The notes: generated by a model not told the origin, from the sequence alone. Positions 45,539 through 55,902 are shown, numbered from the stretch's first letter. The stretch: 64,000 bases of DNA from Psychromonas sp. L1A2 (GCF_009828855.1 NZ_WUAG01000001.1:2170001-2234000), one strand, 5' to 3'. Numbers and translations: made by a program.

Positions 45539-48500
45539 TTAAGCGCTAGCCTTAAATAACTCACTTAAACTTGCACTGCATGTAACTTCTGCAGCGGTTA
45601 TTTTACTGATGATTTTATTATTTTGATCAATCAATAACAGATCAGCAAATACACTTTGTCCGGTTGTTTTAATGATATTGAGTTTTATAAAGAAAAATTC
45701 ATCCACTTTCACTTCTCGGAACACCTGCCAAGCTGCAGTACTGGTAGGTAAACTACCCGATCCCATCTGCTTACTTGTCCATACCAACATCGCTTGATAA
45801 ACCAAGTCATTGGCAAAAACATTGCTTTCTTCAAGTAAAAACTCACCCTGAGCTTGAGTAACTGATTTATCAATAACACATTCCAGTAATAAGCCTGAAT
45901 CATCTAATTGATGAATATGCTTAATACCTTGTAGACTCAGACCATGAAATAAACTGCCATCAACGTATAATGATGCTGCTTGTACAGATTGTTTTTTAAC
46001 GAGTTTAGGTAAAATACCTTGATATGTTAATGGTGTATTTTCAACTAATGGTTTAGCAAGATTCACCGTACTTTTATAATGAAAAACAGGTTTACCTTGT
46101 TTATTTTCACTGCCCACCGTCACTTCAATACGTAAAGTATTGTCAGATTCTTTGATTGTTTTGCTGTTAAGCACTTTATGATCGAGGATCTTAGTATCAA
46201 TAACATATTCACCAGCCTGTGAGCCGTCAAAAACAATACCTTTAAACAGTTTAAAGTCTTCAATACCTTGATACTGATATTCTGGGTATAAGCTCTCACA
46301 GGTTGATTTTAACCATGCAATAGCACAAACCGTTGGTAAGACTTGCTGACCATCAATTTTGTGATCGACTAACAAAGCATTATCTAAATGATTAAAGGTT
46401 TTAATCTGTTGATGACTTGATTCTCTCACTACATTTTCATTATCAGCCTTTTGATCAACAATACTTTGATCCACAATACTTTCGCTATCAGTACCTGACA
46501 TATCAGTTCCCACAACAATCTGCACACAACGATTATGTTTAGCCGCTAATTCACTGACTAATAAGCTTGCGCCAGATTGTACAGGGATAATATAAACACC
46601 ACGTTCATCAAACATACGTTTAAGTTCAGGTGTTACCATCCCGCCATCCCAAGGACCCCAGTTGAAACTTAATACCTGCGTTGTTGGGTATAACGCCTTA
46701 AATCGGTAAGCCGCTTTATTAAGGATCTCATTAGCAATTGCATAATCTGACTGAGCTGGATTGCCATAAAAACCGGCAGCAGATGAAAATAGTACTAGAT
46801 GCTTAAGCTTTTCTAACTCACAACAAGCTAATAAGGCATTCAATCCTTCGATTTTAGTGTTATAAACTTGGTCAAATTCCGCTAATGTCTTTTGTTCGAT
46901 AAGCTTATCAGCCAACACCCCTGCGCCATGTATAACACCAGTAATTGGTCCCCATAAATCACAGATAGGATTAATAGCCTGTTGAAGCTTTTCTTTGTCA
47001 CATACATCCGCAGAAACATATTCAGCAATACCACCTAATGTTTCAATCGCTTGTAATGTTTGTGTGATTTCTCGATTAGCTAATACAGGTCTAATCATCT
47101 GCTTAATTAATTTAGGACTTGGCTTTTCACCACTATTTATTAGGTGTTGCATTGCTGCTTTCTTTAAATAACCTTCAGTGGCACTACTTAATGACCAATT
47201 ATCTTCTTGCGCTTGATAACGAGAGCGACCTAGTAAAATAAATTTACATTGATACTGCTTAGCAATTTCAATAACACAATGCGCTGTCACCCCTTTTGCG
47301 CCGCCGCTAACCAGGAAGACTGCATCTTGATCTAATTGATTTCCACTTTCTAATTGATAACTATCTGTTTCTTTTGCAACTAAAGATAAGCGTCCTTCAG
47401 TGTTGAAACCCACTTCAACTGGCAGACATTGTTTATCATTTAATTCACCAACGACAATCTTCGCCACTTTATTGGCATTATATTTAGTGGGAATATCTAC
47501 AATACGGCAAAACACATTATCCCATTCATGCGCTAACGTTTTTACTAACCCAGATAAGCCACCTTGTACAAGATCTGCTTTTTTATCAATATTCTGAGTA
47601 GCAAAATCACCACCTTGGCGTGTTAACACTAAAAACGATGCACGGTCACCGTTATCTTTTTCATTAATGTTTTGATTAAGCTTAGTTAGCTTAGCCAATA
47701 AGAAAGCCAACTGTAAGCCTTTCTTATACTGACTCTCAAAGGCAATGCCTTCTACAGCCGTTTTAGGATGTAAATAGATAACTGACAACCATTGCGCTTG
47801 TGTTTGTAATATCTGGTTTAATGTTTGCTCAGTTAACTCAGATAAACTCACCTGTAAAATTGATTTATTAAAGGCTTTAGTGATTTTACTTTTTACCCAA
47901 CTCGGCGTTAATACGGTAACTGTCCAACCTAATGCTGATAATTCGTTAGCTGTTGCTACTCCACTATCTAATCCATCATTTACTAATAGCAGATGTTTGT
48001 TTTCAACACTTGAGTTAATACACTCAAGTGCAGCAAGCTTTTTTATTTCCACCGTTGCACTTGGTGAAGGATCTAGCACAATCGATTTTTCTGGTGTTGG
48101 CTTAACAGGTGTTTCTTCATTCGCAACATTCAATGAACAATGAGCATTCACTATTGGACCTGTTTGTACTGATTGCATATAACAAATGATTTCATCCAGA
48201 GTCCGCATTTGCGATAACTGCTCAGCATCTAATTCTGGTAAGTCGGTGATTTCATCTTGTACTGCGCCTAGAATCTCAACTCGTTTGATAGAGTCGATAC
48301 CTAAGTCCGCTTCCATATCCATGCTTAGTTCTAGCATTTCAGTTGGATAACCTGTTTTATCCGCCACTACTGATAACATTGTCTTTTCGATAGTTTGTGT
48401 ATCGATAGACGACGTTGCACTAGCAACATTTGATTCAATATTAGTCGTTGTATTAGTAGGATTAACAGCATCTATAGAGCTAACAACAACAGATCCCATT

Positions 48501-51500
48501 ACTGAATTCATGTAAGTGACGATCTCAGCTAAGGTACGCATTTGTGATAACTGCTCAGCGTCTAATTCTGGTAAATCGGCGATTTCATCTTGCACCGCCC
48601 CTAGAATTTCAACACGTTTAATAGAATCGATACCTAAGTCTGCTTCCATATCCATGCTCAATTCAAGCATTTCTGTTGGGTAACCTGTTTTATCCGCCAC
48701 TACTGATAGCATTGTCTTTTCGATAGTTTGTGTATCGATAGACGACAATGCACTAGCAACACTTGATTCAATATTAGTCGTTGTATTAGTAGGATTAACA
48801 GCATCTATAGAGCTAGCAACAACAGATTCCATCACTGAGTTCATGTAAGTGACAATCTCAGCTAAGGTACGCATTTGCGATAACTGCTCAGCATCCAATT
48901 CTGGTAAATCGGTGATTTCATCTTGTACTGCACCTAGAATCTCAACTCGTTTGATAGAATCGATACCTAAGTCCGCTTCCATATCCATGCTTAATTCTAG
49001 CATTTCAGTTGGATAACCTGTTTTATCCGCCACTACTGATAACATGGTATTTTCAATAACGTTAATGCCGATTGCTTGTGTATCGATAAATGACGTTGAA
49101 CTAACAACTGGTGATACTGGATTAGACACAACAGATCCCATCACTGAGTCCATGTAAGTGACGATCTCCGCTAAGGTACGCATTTGCGATAACTGCTCAG
49201 CGTCTAACTCTGGTAAATCGGCAATTTCATCTTGTACCGCCCCTAAAATTTCAACGCGCTTTATAGAGTCGATACCTAAGTCTGCTTCCATATCCATGCT
49301 TAATTCCAACATTTCTGTTGGGTAACCTGTTTTATCCGCCACTACTGATAGCATAGTGTTTTCAATAACGTTAATGTCGATTGCTTGTGCATCGATAAAC
49401 GACGTTGAACTAGCGACAGTTGATACTGTGTTAGCCGTTGCATTAGTAGGATTAACAGCACCTGCAGAGCTCGACACAACAGTTCCCATCACTGAATTCA
49501 TGTAAGTAACGATCTCCGCTAAGGTACGCATTTGTGATAACTGCTCAGCATCTAATTCTGGTAAATCGGCGATTTCATCTTGCACCGCCCCTAGAATTTC
49601 AACACGTTTGATAGAATCGATACCTAAGTCTGCTTCCATATCCATGCTCAGTTCCAACATTTCTGTTGGGTAACCTGTTTTATCAGCCACTACTGATAAC
49701 ATAGTATTTTCAATAGCTTTTGTATCGATAGATGTAGCTGAATTAACAACAGTTGATGCTGGGCTAGAGATAAAAGATCCCATCACTGATTTCATGTAAG
49801 TGACGATCTCAGCTAAAGTACGCATTTGTGATAATTGCTCAGCATCTAACTCAGATAAATCGGCGATTTCATCTTGCACCGCCCCTAGAATCTCAACACG
49901 TTTAATAGAGTCAATACCTAAGTCCGCTTCCATATCCATGCTTAGTTCTAGCATTTCAGTTGGGTAACCTGTTTTATCAGCCACTACCGATAACATAGTC
50001 GTTTCAATAGCTTTTGTATCGATAGACGATGTTGAACTAGCGATGGATGATGCAGTATTAGCAGAGCTCGACACAACAGATCCCATCACTGAGTTCATGT
50101 AAGTGACGATCTCCGCTAAGGTACGCATTTGTGATAACTGCTCAGCGTCTAACTCTGGTAAGTCTGCAATTTCATCTTGCACCGCCCCTAGAATCTCAAC
50201 ACGTTTGATAGAATCGATACCTAAGTCCGCTTCCATATCCATGCTTAGTTCCAACATTTCTGTTGGATAACCTGTTTTATCAGCCACTACTGATAACATA
50301 GTGTTTTCGATGGCTTGAGCTGAGCCTCTTAATGCACCACTTAATGGCACCACTTCGTCATTCCGTTTGTTAACTGGCTGAATATCAACTGATGGTTTAG
50401 CTTGAGCGGATTGAATGGTTTGATGTGTAGCTTGTAACTGCTGTTGTAAATTTAAGGCATTAACAGGCGTTGCTTGTGGTGTACTTTTTGAAGTAGTTGG
50501 TGTCGTTGTTTTACCATTTTCACTGGCATTTGAAGCAGCATCATTCGAAATAACATCATGACTTTGAGTATTTGATACCGTATTCAACATTTGTTGCATA
50601 TTATCAGTTTGATTATTCAGATACGTTTCATGAACACGCAATGTTTCCGTTTGGAAATCATGATACATCGCTAACGTTCTATCTAACCCTTCCGGTAATG
50701 TTTGTTGACCCGCTTGTGCTGCTAATACACTTTTAAAAGTATCGGCATATTGATTCGGCCCTTCCAAGTAAGCTTGGTGTACGGCCAGTAATTCAGATTG
50801 ATGCTTAACAAATTGATCGACACTATTTTCTATACTTGAAGCTAATTGTTGATTGTCATTATTAGCTGGTGCACTTTCTTTAATGGACGAGCCTTGAATC
50901 GATGAAGGTTGATTCACTAACGGCTGACCTTGAGCATCAACATAAACGATCTTTTCTACAATTTTTTCAACCACTATCTCTTTAATCACTTCTTTTACAA
51001 TGGGTGTTGATGGTTGTGTATTAGAGATTTTCCAGTTATCAGTTAAACCATCTTCAAAAACTTTTTTAGTTTTAGGACTAACATAAGAGGCGCCTGATAG
51101 CTTCATGGCTAAAGGTGACTTTTTAGGTGCAATGGTTGGACGAGCAATGGCAGAGTATGGGTCAATATTATCCAGTTCTACACCTAATACTGCTAATTGA
51201 ATAGCCGCTTGACGTAATTGTAAATCAGCACTTTGTTTAGCATTGCTATTGGTTGCAATGCTAAACACGTCTGCTTTATCTCCTAAAATATTATCAACAA
51301 GTCGAGTCAGCACATTTTTAGGGCCAAACTCTACAAAAATACGTCCACCAGCATCGTATAAATTATTAATTTCTTTACTAAATTGTACTGACTGTAAAAT
51401 ATGTTCTTTTAACGATGTTTTAATAGCCGCTTGGTCTTCACTATGTGCTTCACCAGTCGCATTTGCATAAACAGCTACCTTAGGTTTGTTAAAAGTGACA

Positions 51501-53956
51501 GAATCGATTGCTTTAGCGAATGGTTGTTGTGCATGTGCAACCAAAGGAGTGTGGAATGCAGCAGAAACAGGCAATGCAATAACCTTAAAGCCATTGTCAG
51601 TTAACTGTGAAGTGGCTGTCGCCATTGCTTCACTGCTACCCGCAATCACTGCTTGATTATTCGCATTATAGTTCGCGATACTAACATCTTTGATTGTTGA
51701 AATTTGCAGTTCAATCTCTGCGACATTACCAATGACTGCAGCCATCGTTCCGGCATCAAGATCACTGTTTTGCGGTGATGACATTGCTTGGCCACGCGCC
51801 ATCGCTAAGGCCATGTAATCAGTTTCTGAAATAACCTCTGCTGCCCATAATGCAGTTAACTCACCAAAACTATGACCCGCCATAAAATCAGCTTTAAAAC
51901 CTGCTTGCTTAAAGGTATTAAATAGACCAACAGAGAAGCTACCAATAGCCGGTTGTGCATACTGTGTTAAACGTAAATCCAACTCCTGCTGAGATCTTTT
52001 TTGATCGTCGAACACAGGAATGGGATAAACTATATTCGATAAATTAGCTTGGCCAGCTTGATGGAATTGTTGATCAATCGACACCTGACTTGCCATCATA
52101 CTTGGGAAATGACAAACCAATTCGCGTCCCATATTGACATATTGCGAACCTTGACCTGAGAATAAAGCTACGACTTTACCGGCTGTTTTTAATCCCTGTT
52201 CTCGATAGTAAATACCGGTTGGCGTTGACCACTCTTTACTCTGTTCAGTTTTTAATTGTTTAATAATTTGTTCAAGCATTTGTTTAGCTTGTGTTGCATT
52301 TTTTGCTACAAAGCCACAACGAACGTGATCTTCTTTGATCTTTTTAACTGGATGAGAAACAACTAACTGGTTAAACGCATAAGGTTGCAGTTCAACATCA
52401 ACATTGATCGCCTTTAATTCAGCTTCAATCGTATTAATTAAGTCAGCTTTGCTATTCGCAGCGATTAAGAATGATTGTGCAACTTCATTTAAACGATAAG
52501 CACCCTGTTGAGTTGACGTATATTCTTCCAACACTAAATGGAAGTTAGTACCACCAAAACCAAATGAACTAATACCTGCTTGGCGTTTTATACCATCAGC
52601 ACGAGGCATCCAAGGGCGCGTTTCAGAGTTGATATACAGGGGAGTATTTTCAATGTCTAAGTTTTCATTAGGTTTATCAACGTTAATGGTCGCTGGTAAT
52701 ACTTTATGGTGCAATGCCAGTGCTGCTTTGATTAAACCTGCTGTCCCTGCAGCTGCTTTAGTATGACCAACTTGTGATTTAACAGAACCCAATGCGACAT
52801 GCTGTTTTTGATCATTATTCTCACTAAACAGTAATTCTAAACCTCGGAACTCAGCAGCATCACCTGCTTTAGTCCCCGTACCATGGGCTTCGATTAATCC
52901 ACACGTTCTTGGATCAAAACCAGCATCTTGATAAGCACGCTTTAAGGCTTTTAATTGCCCTTCTGGACGTGGTGCATAAATAGATTTAAATTTACCATCA
53001 GACGAACTACCAATACCTTTAATCACTGAGTAGATACGGTCGCCATCGCGTTCAGCATCTTCTAAACGTTTTAATGCAATCATCCCCACGCCTTCACCGA
53101 TCATCATACCGTTTGATTTATCATCAAAAGGACGAATACAATCGCCATCCGTGAACGCAGGTGTTTTAGAGAATGACATGTACATGAAAGGCGAGTTATC
53201 ACAACAGATACCGCCTGATAACATCATATCTGAACGATATTCCAAAAGGTCTGACACCGCCATTTTAATAGCCGCTAAAGAACCGGCGCACGCAGCATCA
53301 ACCACACAGTTGGTGCCACCTAAGTTAAAACGGTTAGCGATACGCCCCGCAATAACATTACCTAACATGCCTGGAAATGAATTTTCTTCCCACGGAATAT
53401 AAGCACTTTTAAATTTGTCAACAATGATATTGGTATCTTCAGCATTTAAGCCAGACGCTTTTAATACTTTTTCTAATACCGGACCTTGCAAGCGAGACAT
53501 TAATTGTCCGCCCTGCTTTTGACCGCCGCCAACACCTAATGTAATACCCATTCTATCGCGGTCAAAGCTACTTTCTTCACTGACACCCGCATCTGCTAGT
53601 ACGTCACGCGCAACCACTAATGCCATTAACTGTGTAATATCGGTTAATTCTAATATGTTCGGCGGTAAGCCAAACTCCATTGGGTCAAAGTCAATTTCAG
53701 GTAAGAAACCACCACGTTTACAATAACTCTTATCCGCTTCTTTTTTATCAGCTGAATAATAGTCATCGATCGCCCAACGATCTTCAGGTACATCTTGAAT
53801 GCCATTAACAGAGTTAACGATGGTATCCCAAAATTGTCCAAGGTTTTTACTCTCCGCAAAAACCGAAGCCATACCAACAATTGCAATCGGCGTTTCTTGT
53901 AAGCGAGAGTTAATACGCTTATCTGACGCGGTGTTGGTGGTTTGCTTTTTTGACAT
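45539..53956 (-). CDS. pfaA: PfaA: KS-MAT-(ACP)7-KR-DH-like PUFA synthase
   Basis: A 2805-residue PUFA synthase backbone. Domains: ketosynthase (about 15-490; Cys223 in DAACAGSL, His in EAHGTGTKAGD and GHTKAAAG), malonyl-CoA:ACP transacylase (about 610-950; Ser696 in GHSFGELTALW), seven acyl carrier proteins (phosphopantetheine serines 1249, 1350, 1448, 1564, 1667, 1778, 1889, each in LGIDSIKRVEILG), ketoreductase (about 2200-2480; SGGAKGVTAH, SDYAIANEI), and a C-terminal hot-dog region with an H-x3-G-x4-P motif (HKIDGQQVLP near 2530). I choose ATG 53956 (MSKKQTT) because GGAG lies 8 bases upstream; an ATG 6 codons earlier lacks one. Second gene of the pfaR-A-B-C-D run. Confidence 0.97.
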   Translation of the reverse strand: MSKKQTTNTASDKRINSRLQETPIAIVGMASVFAESKNLGQFWDTIVNSVNGIQDVPEDRWAIDDYYSADKKEADKSYCKRGGFLPEIDFDPMEFGLPPNILELTDITQLMALVVARDVLADAGVSEESSFDRDRMGITLGVGGGQKQGGQLMSRLQGPVLEKVLKASGLNAEDTNIIVDKFKSAYIPWEENSFPGMLGNVIAGRIANRFNLGGTNCVVDAACAGSLAAIKMAVSDLLEYRSDMMLSGGICCDNSPFMYMSFSKTPAFTDGDCIRPFDDKSNGMMIGEGVGMIALKRLEDAERDGDRIYSVIKGIGSSSDGKFKSIYAPRPEGQLKALKRAYQDAGFDPRTCGLIEAHGTGTKAGDAAEFRGLELLFSENNDQKQHVALGSVKSQVGHTKAAAGTAGLIKAALALHHKVLPATINVDKPNENLDIENTPLYINSETRPWMPRADGIKRQAGISSFGFGGTNFHLVLEEYTSTQQGAYRLNEVAQSFLIAANSKADLINTIEAELKAINVDVELQPYAFNQLVVSHPVKKIKEDHVRCGFVAKNATQAKQMLEQIIKQLKTEQSKEWSTPTGIYYREQGLKTAGKVVALFSGQGSQYVNMGRELVCHFPSMMASQVSIDQQFHQAGQANLSNIVYPIPVFDDQKRSQQELDLRLTQYAQPAIGSFSVGLFNTFKQAGFKADFMAGHSFGELTALWAAEVISETDYMALAMARGQAMSSPQNSDLDAGTMAAVIGNVAEIELQISTIKDVSIANYNANNQAVIAGSSEAMATATSQLTDNGFKVIALPVSAAFHTPLVAHAQQPFAKAIDSVTFNKPKVAVYANATGEAHSEDQAAIKTSLKEHILQSVQFSKEINNLYDAGGRIFVEFGPKNVLTRLVDNILGDKADVFSIATNSNAKQSADLQLRQAAIQLAVLGVELDNIDPYSAIARPTIAPKKSPLAMKLSGASYVSPKTKKVFEDGLTDNWKISNTQPSTPIVKEVIKEIVVEKIVEKIVYVDAQGQPLVNQPSSIQGSSIKESAPANNDNQQLASSIENSVDQFVKHQSELLAVHQAYLEGPNQYADTFKSVLAAQAGQQTLPEGLDRTLAMYHDFQTETLRVHETYLNNQTDNMQQMLNTVSNTQSHDVISNDAASNASENGKTTTPTTSKSTPQATPVNALNLQQQLQATHQTIQSAQAKPSVDIQPVNKRNDEVVPLSGALRGSAQAIENTMLSVVADKTGYPTEMLELSMDMEADLGIDSIKRVEILGAVQDEIADLPELDAEQLSQMRTLAEIVTYMNSVMGSVVSSSANTASSIASSTSSIDTKAIETTMLSVVADKTGYPTEMLELSMDMEADLGIDSIKRVEILGAVQDEIADLSELDAEQLSQMRTLAEIVTYMKSVMGSFISSPASTVVNSATSIDTKAIENTMLSVVADKTGYPTEMLELSMDMEADLGIDSIKRVEILGAVQDEIADLPELDAEQLSQMRTLAEIVTYMNSVMGTVVSSSAGAVNPTNATANTVSTVASSTSFIDAQAIDINVIENTMLSVVADKTGYPTEMLELSMDMEADLGIDSIKRVEILGAVQDEIADLPELDAEQLSQMRTLAEIVTYMDSVMGSVVSNPVSPVVSSTSFIDTQAIGINVIENTMLSVVADKTGYPTEMLELSMDMEADLGIDSIKRVEILGAVQDEITDLPELDAEQLSQMRTLAEIVTYMNSVMESVVASSIDAVNPTNTTTNIESSVASALSSIDTQTIEKTMLSVVADKTGYPTEMLELSMDMEADLGIDSIKRVEILGAVQDEIADLPELDAEQLSQMRTLAEIVTYMNSVMGSVVVSSIDAVNPTNTTTNIESNVASATSSIDTQTIEKTMLSVVADKTGYPTEMLELSMDMEADLGIDSIKRVEILGAVQDEITDLPELDAEQLSQMRTLDEIICYMQSVQTGPIVNAHCSLNVANEETPVKPTPEKSIVLDPSPSATVEIKKLAALECINSSVENKHLLLVNDGLDSGVATANELSALGWTVTVLTPSWVKSKITKAFNKSILQVSLSELTEQTLNQILQTQAQWLSVIYLHPKTAVEGIAFESQYKKGLQLAFLLAKLTKLNQNINEKDNGDRASFLVLTRQGGDFATQNIDKKADLVQGGLSGLVKTLAHEWDNVFCRIVDIPTKYNANKVAKIVVGELNDKQCLPVEVGFNTEGRLSLVAKETDSYQLESGNQLDQDAVFLVSGGAKGVTAHCVIEIAKQYQCKFILLGRSRYQAQEDNWSLSSATEGYLKKAAMQHLINSGEKPSPKLIKQMIRPVLANREITQTLQAIETLGGIAEYVSADVCDKEKLQQAINPICDLWGPITGVIHGAGVLADKLIEQKTLAEFDQVYNTKIEGLNALLACCELEKLKHLVLFSSAAGFYGNPAQSDYAIANEILNKAAYRFKALYPTTQVLSFNWGPWDGGMVTPELKRMFDERGVYIIPVQSGASLLVSELAAKHNRCVQIVVGTDMSGTDSESIVDQSIVDQKADNENVVRESSHQQIKTFNHLDNALLVDHKIDGQQVLPTVCAIAWLKSTCESLYPEYQYQGIEDFKLFKGIVFDGSQAGEYVIDTKILDHKVLNSKTIKESDNTLRIEVTVGSENKQGKPVFHYKSTVNLAKPLVENTPLTYQGILPKLVKKQSVQAASLYVDGSLFHGLSLQGIKHIHQLDDSGLLLECVIDKSVTQAQGEFLLEESNVFANDLVYQAMLVWTSKQMGSGSLPTSTAAWQVFREVKVDEFFFIKLNIIKTTGQSVFADLLLIDQNNKIISKITAAEVTCSASLSELFKASA
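48185..50310 (-). repeat. Tandem array of seven near-identical ACP-coding units
   Basis: Seven copies of a DNA segment with the same ACP core occur head to tail inside pfaA. The phosphopantetheine Ser codons are centred near 50211, 49908, 49614, 49266, 48957, 48624 and 48291, giving spacing of 303, 294, 348, 309, 333 and 333 bases. The cores, about 80 codons each, are almost identical in protein and differ mostly at synonymous positions. Linkers are Ser/Thr/Val-rich. The last two linkers share a similar sequence of some 35 residues, a recent duplication. Confidence 0.97.
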
Positions 53957-53994
53957 TATTTTCTCCAATGGCATTACTATTAATTTGCTGAATT

Positions 53995-54828
53995 TTACTG
54001 TTCACTCAACAAATGAAATCTGCTTAAAAATTCATTATAATTTGCCGCTAATAAACGACGAATATGGAAAGGTGCGTGCTTTAAAACATGTTTCATATAA
54101 CGTCTTGCAGCATCCGCTTCATCGTCTTGATATAAATCCACATAAACCCACTGACTGTCAGGATCATTAGCGATTAATAGGCGATGTTGCTTAATATTTT
54201 TTTCTGACTTTATATCTGACTTTTTATCCAATTCAGGCAACGTTGTTACGCTCACTTGCACGACATCTGAACAGGTTAAGCTACGTGTTTTCGCTGTCCG
54301 AGCGTGATTAGCAAGCTCACTGCTTTGTTCTTTGTTCAGTTCTTCGAGGCGCAATTGATTTAGGACTTCTAACATAGCTTGTGGATTAACCACTGAATTC
54401 ATTACTTTGTCGGAAGTATTATCTTGAATCGCAACGCTTACCTGTTGCTCAAGCTCAATCAATTCACCAGCCGGATCAATATCGGCTAATTTAGAAACAC
54501 CATGTCGTTTCAGACAACGTTGTAAGCCTGCACGGGAAGTATTTTCATTAATAAATTGACGACACACTTTTAATAACTCGTCGAGTGAGAGCATCAAATG
54601 GGTACGTAATTGCACTACAACGTATTGTTGTTGCAAGGTAAGTGTTGTTTTAGAATGTTTTGGGATATGAGAAGCATCTTCAAGCGTTTCACGTTGACGC
54701 CATTTACGCACAGTAGATTCAGATATTTTTAAAAGGCGTGCTAATACTGCCGTCGGCAATTCAGAAGCGCGAATAAAAGCTCTTATTTCTGGAGTGGTTG
54801 TTGCGTTTTTATGCTGCTTGACAGTCAA
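53995..54828 (-). CDS. pfaR: PfaR-like regulator of the pfa locus (transposase-type HTH)
   Basis: A 277-residue protein just upstream of pfaA on the same strand, the position of the positive regulator pfaR described in Shewanella and relatives. The N-terminus (about 15-80) has an IS481-like helix-turn-helix: ELPTAVLARLLKISESTVRKW. The middle is acidic and flexible; the last 70 residues contain WVYVDLYQDDEADAARRYMKH. The frame begins with a TTG at 54828; no ATG lies near it and no clear ribosome binding site precedes it, so translation initiation may be weak or the true start lies elsewhere. It ends 38 bases before pfaA. The role is inferred from position and family. Confidence 0.75.
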   Translation of the reverse strand: MTVKQHKNATTTPEIRAFIRASELPTAVLARLLKISESTVRKWRQRETLEDASHIPKHSKTTLTLQQQYVVVQLRTHLMLSLDELLKVCRQFINENTSRAGLQRCLKRHGVSKLADIDPAGELIELEQQVSVAIQDNTSDKVMNSVVNPQAMLEVLNQLRLEELNKEQSSELANHARTAKTRSLTCSDVVQVSVTTLPELDKKSDIKSEKNIKQHRLLIANDPDSQWVYVDLYQDDEADAARRYMKHVLKHAPFHIRRLLAANYNEFLSRFHLLSEQ

Positions 54829-54862
54829 TAGATTAAGTTCACTAAAACAAAAATGTAAGGCT

Positions 54863-54891
54863 AATATACACAGGTATCATGCCCTATACAA
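54863..54891 (-). promoter_or_regulatory. Candidate promoter of pfaR
   Basis: Minus-strand TTGTAT (54886-54891) and TATATT (54863-54868) are separated by exactly 17 bases and lie 35 bases upstream of the TTG start. With the FNT terminator before it, this would be the promoter driving pfaR and possibly the whole pfa run. Confidence 0.5.
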
Positions 54892-54977
54892 TCTACCGAT
54901 ACTTTTAATTGGCTTAATACTAGGTACTTCATATTAAAAGATAAAAATCAGCTTTATATTTATGCTCTATTAAAATC

Positions 54978-55011
54978 AAAAAAGGCCCCATAACGTTAAT
55001 CATGGAGCCTT
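54978..55011 (-). terminator. Terminator of the cynS-FNT operon
   Basis: A stem of AAGGC/GCCTT plus CCAT/ATGG with one mismatch, followed on the minus strand by TTTTTT. It lies 70 bases after the FNT stop and separates that operon from pfaR. Confidence 0.85.
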
Positions 55012-55080
55012 CCGAATATTATTTATTTTATCTTGTAACCTATTTAGTAAAGAAAATTAAATAAGCTGTGATTAAAAAAA

Positions 55081-55902
55081 TTAAACACGGTTTAACACTT
55101 TACGAGTTGCAGATGTTTTAACGTGCGTGTAGTACAACGGTAAACCAACTAATAATAAACCACCTGCTAAATTACCCAATACCGTTGGAATTTCATTCCA
55201 TAGTAAATAATCGTAAACAGTGAAATCACCACCCATGATCATTGAGAATGGGAATAAAAACATATTAACAATTGAATGTTCAAAACCCATGTAAAAGAAC
55301 AACATAACTGGCATCCACATTGCCGCCATTTTACTACCTGCTGAAGTAGAAATTAGTGCACCAACAACGCCCATTGACACCATCCAGTTACATAACATGC
55401 CACGTATAAAGATAGTAAACCAGCCACTGATGCCGTGTTCTTGATAACCTAATGTACGAGATTCACCTATGCTACTTACTTTAGCAGCGATAACACCACC
55501 ATCTGCTGAGTAACCATAAGTTAAGATGAATGACATGAAAAATGCCGTGGTCATCGCCCCAGCGAAATTACCAATAAACACTAATCCCCAATTTCGCATA
55601 ACACCCGAAAGCGTCACACCCGAACGTTTATCAAGTAACGCTAACGGTACTAAAGTAAATACACCTGTTAGCAAGTCAAACTTCATTAGATACAACATAA
55701 TAAAACCAACAGGGAACAAACAAGCTCCTAATATTGGACTACCGGTTTTTGTTGCAACTGTGATAGCAAATACCGCTGCCAGTCCCAAAATAGCGCCAGC
55801 CATAAATGCGCGTATTAACGTATCCTTAGTTGACATGAAAACTTTTGATTCTCCAGTATCAACCATTTTTGTAACAAATTCTGTAGGTTCTAAATATGAC
55901 AT
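55081..55902 (-). CDS. FNT-family (formate/nitrite) channel
   Basis: A 273-residue inner membrane protein with six predicted transmembrane helices, of the FocA/NirC family. Recognisable elements are AFMAGAILGLAAVFAITV, FPVGFIMLYL, GNFAGA, RGMLCNWMVSMGV (with NWMV in the family's N-x-x-V position) and GFEHSIVNMFLFPF. It is encoded 134 bases downstream of cyanase in the same direction, before a terminator. The channel could carry formate, nitrite or a related monovalent anion; with cyanase next door, cyanate or bicarbonate are attractive candidates, but this is inference. Confidence 0.9.
   Translation of the reverse strand: MSYLEPTEFVTKMVDTGESKVFMSTKDTLIRAFMAGAILGLAAVFAITVATKTGSPILGACLFPVGFIMLYLMKFDLLTGVFTLVPLALLDKRSGVTLSGVMRNWGLVFIGNFAGAMTTAFFMSFILTYGYSADGGVIAAKVSSIGESRTLGYQEHGISGWFTIFIRGMLCNWMVSMGVVGALISTSAGSKMAAMWMPVMLFFYMGFEHSIVNMFLFPFSMIMGGDFTVYDYLLWNEIPTVLGNLAGGLLLVGLPLYYTHVKTSATRKVLNRV

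Noticed and set aside
48185-50310. Regular repeats resembling a CRISPR array
   Set aside because: The repeat period is about 300 bases and in frame; they encode ACP domains.
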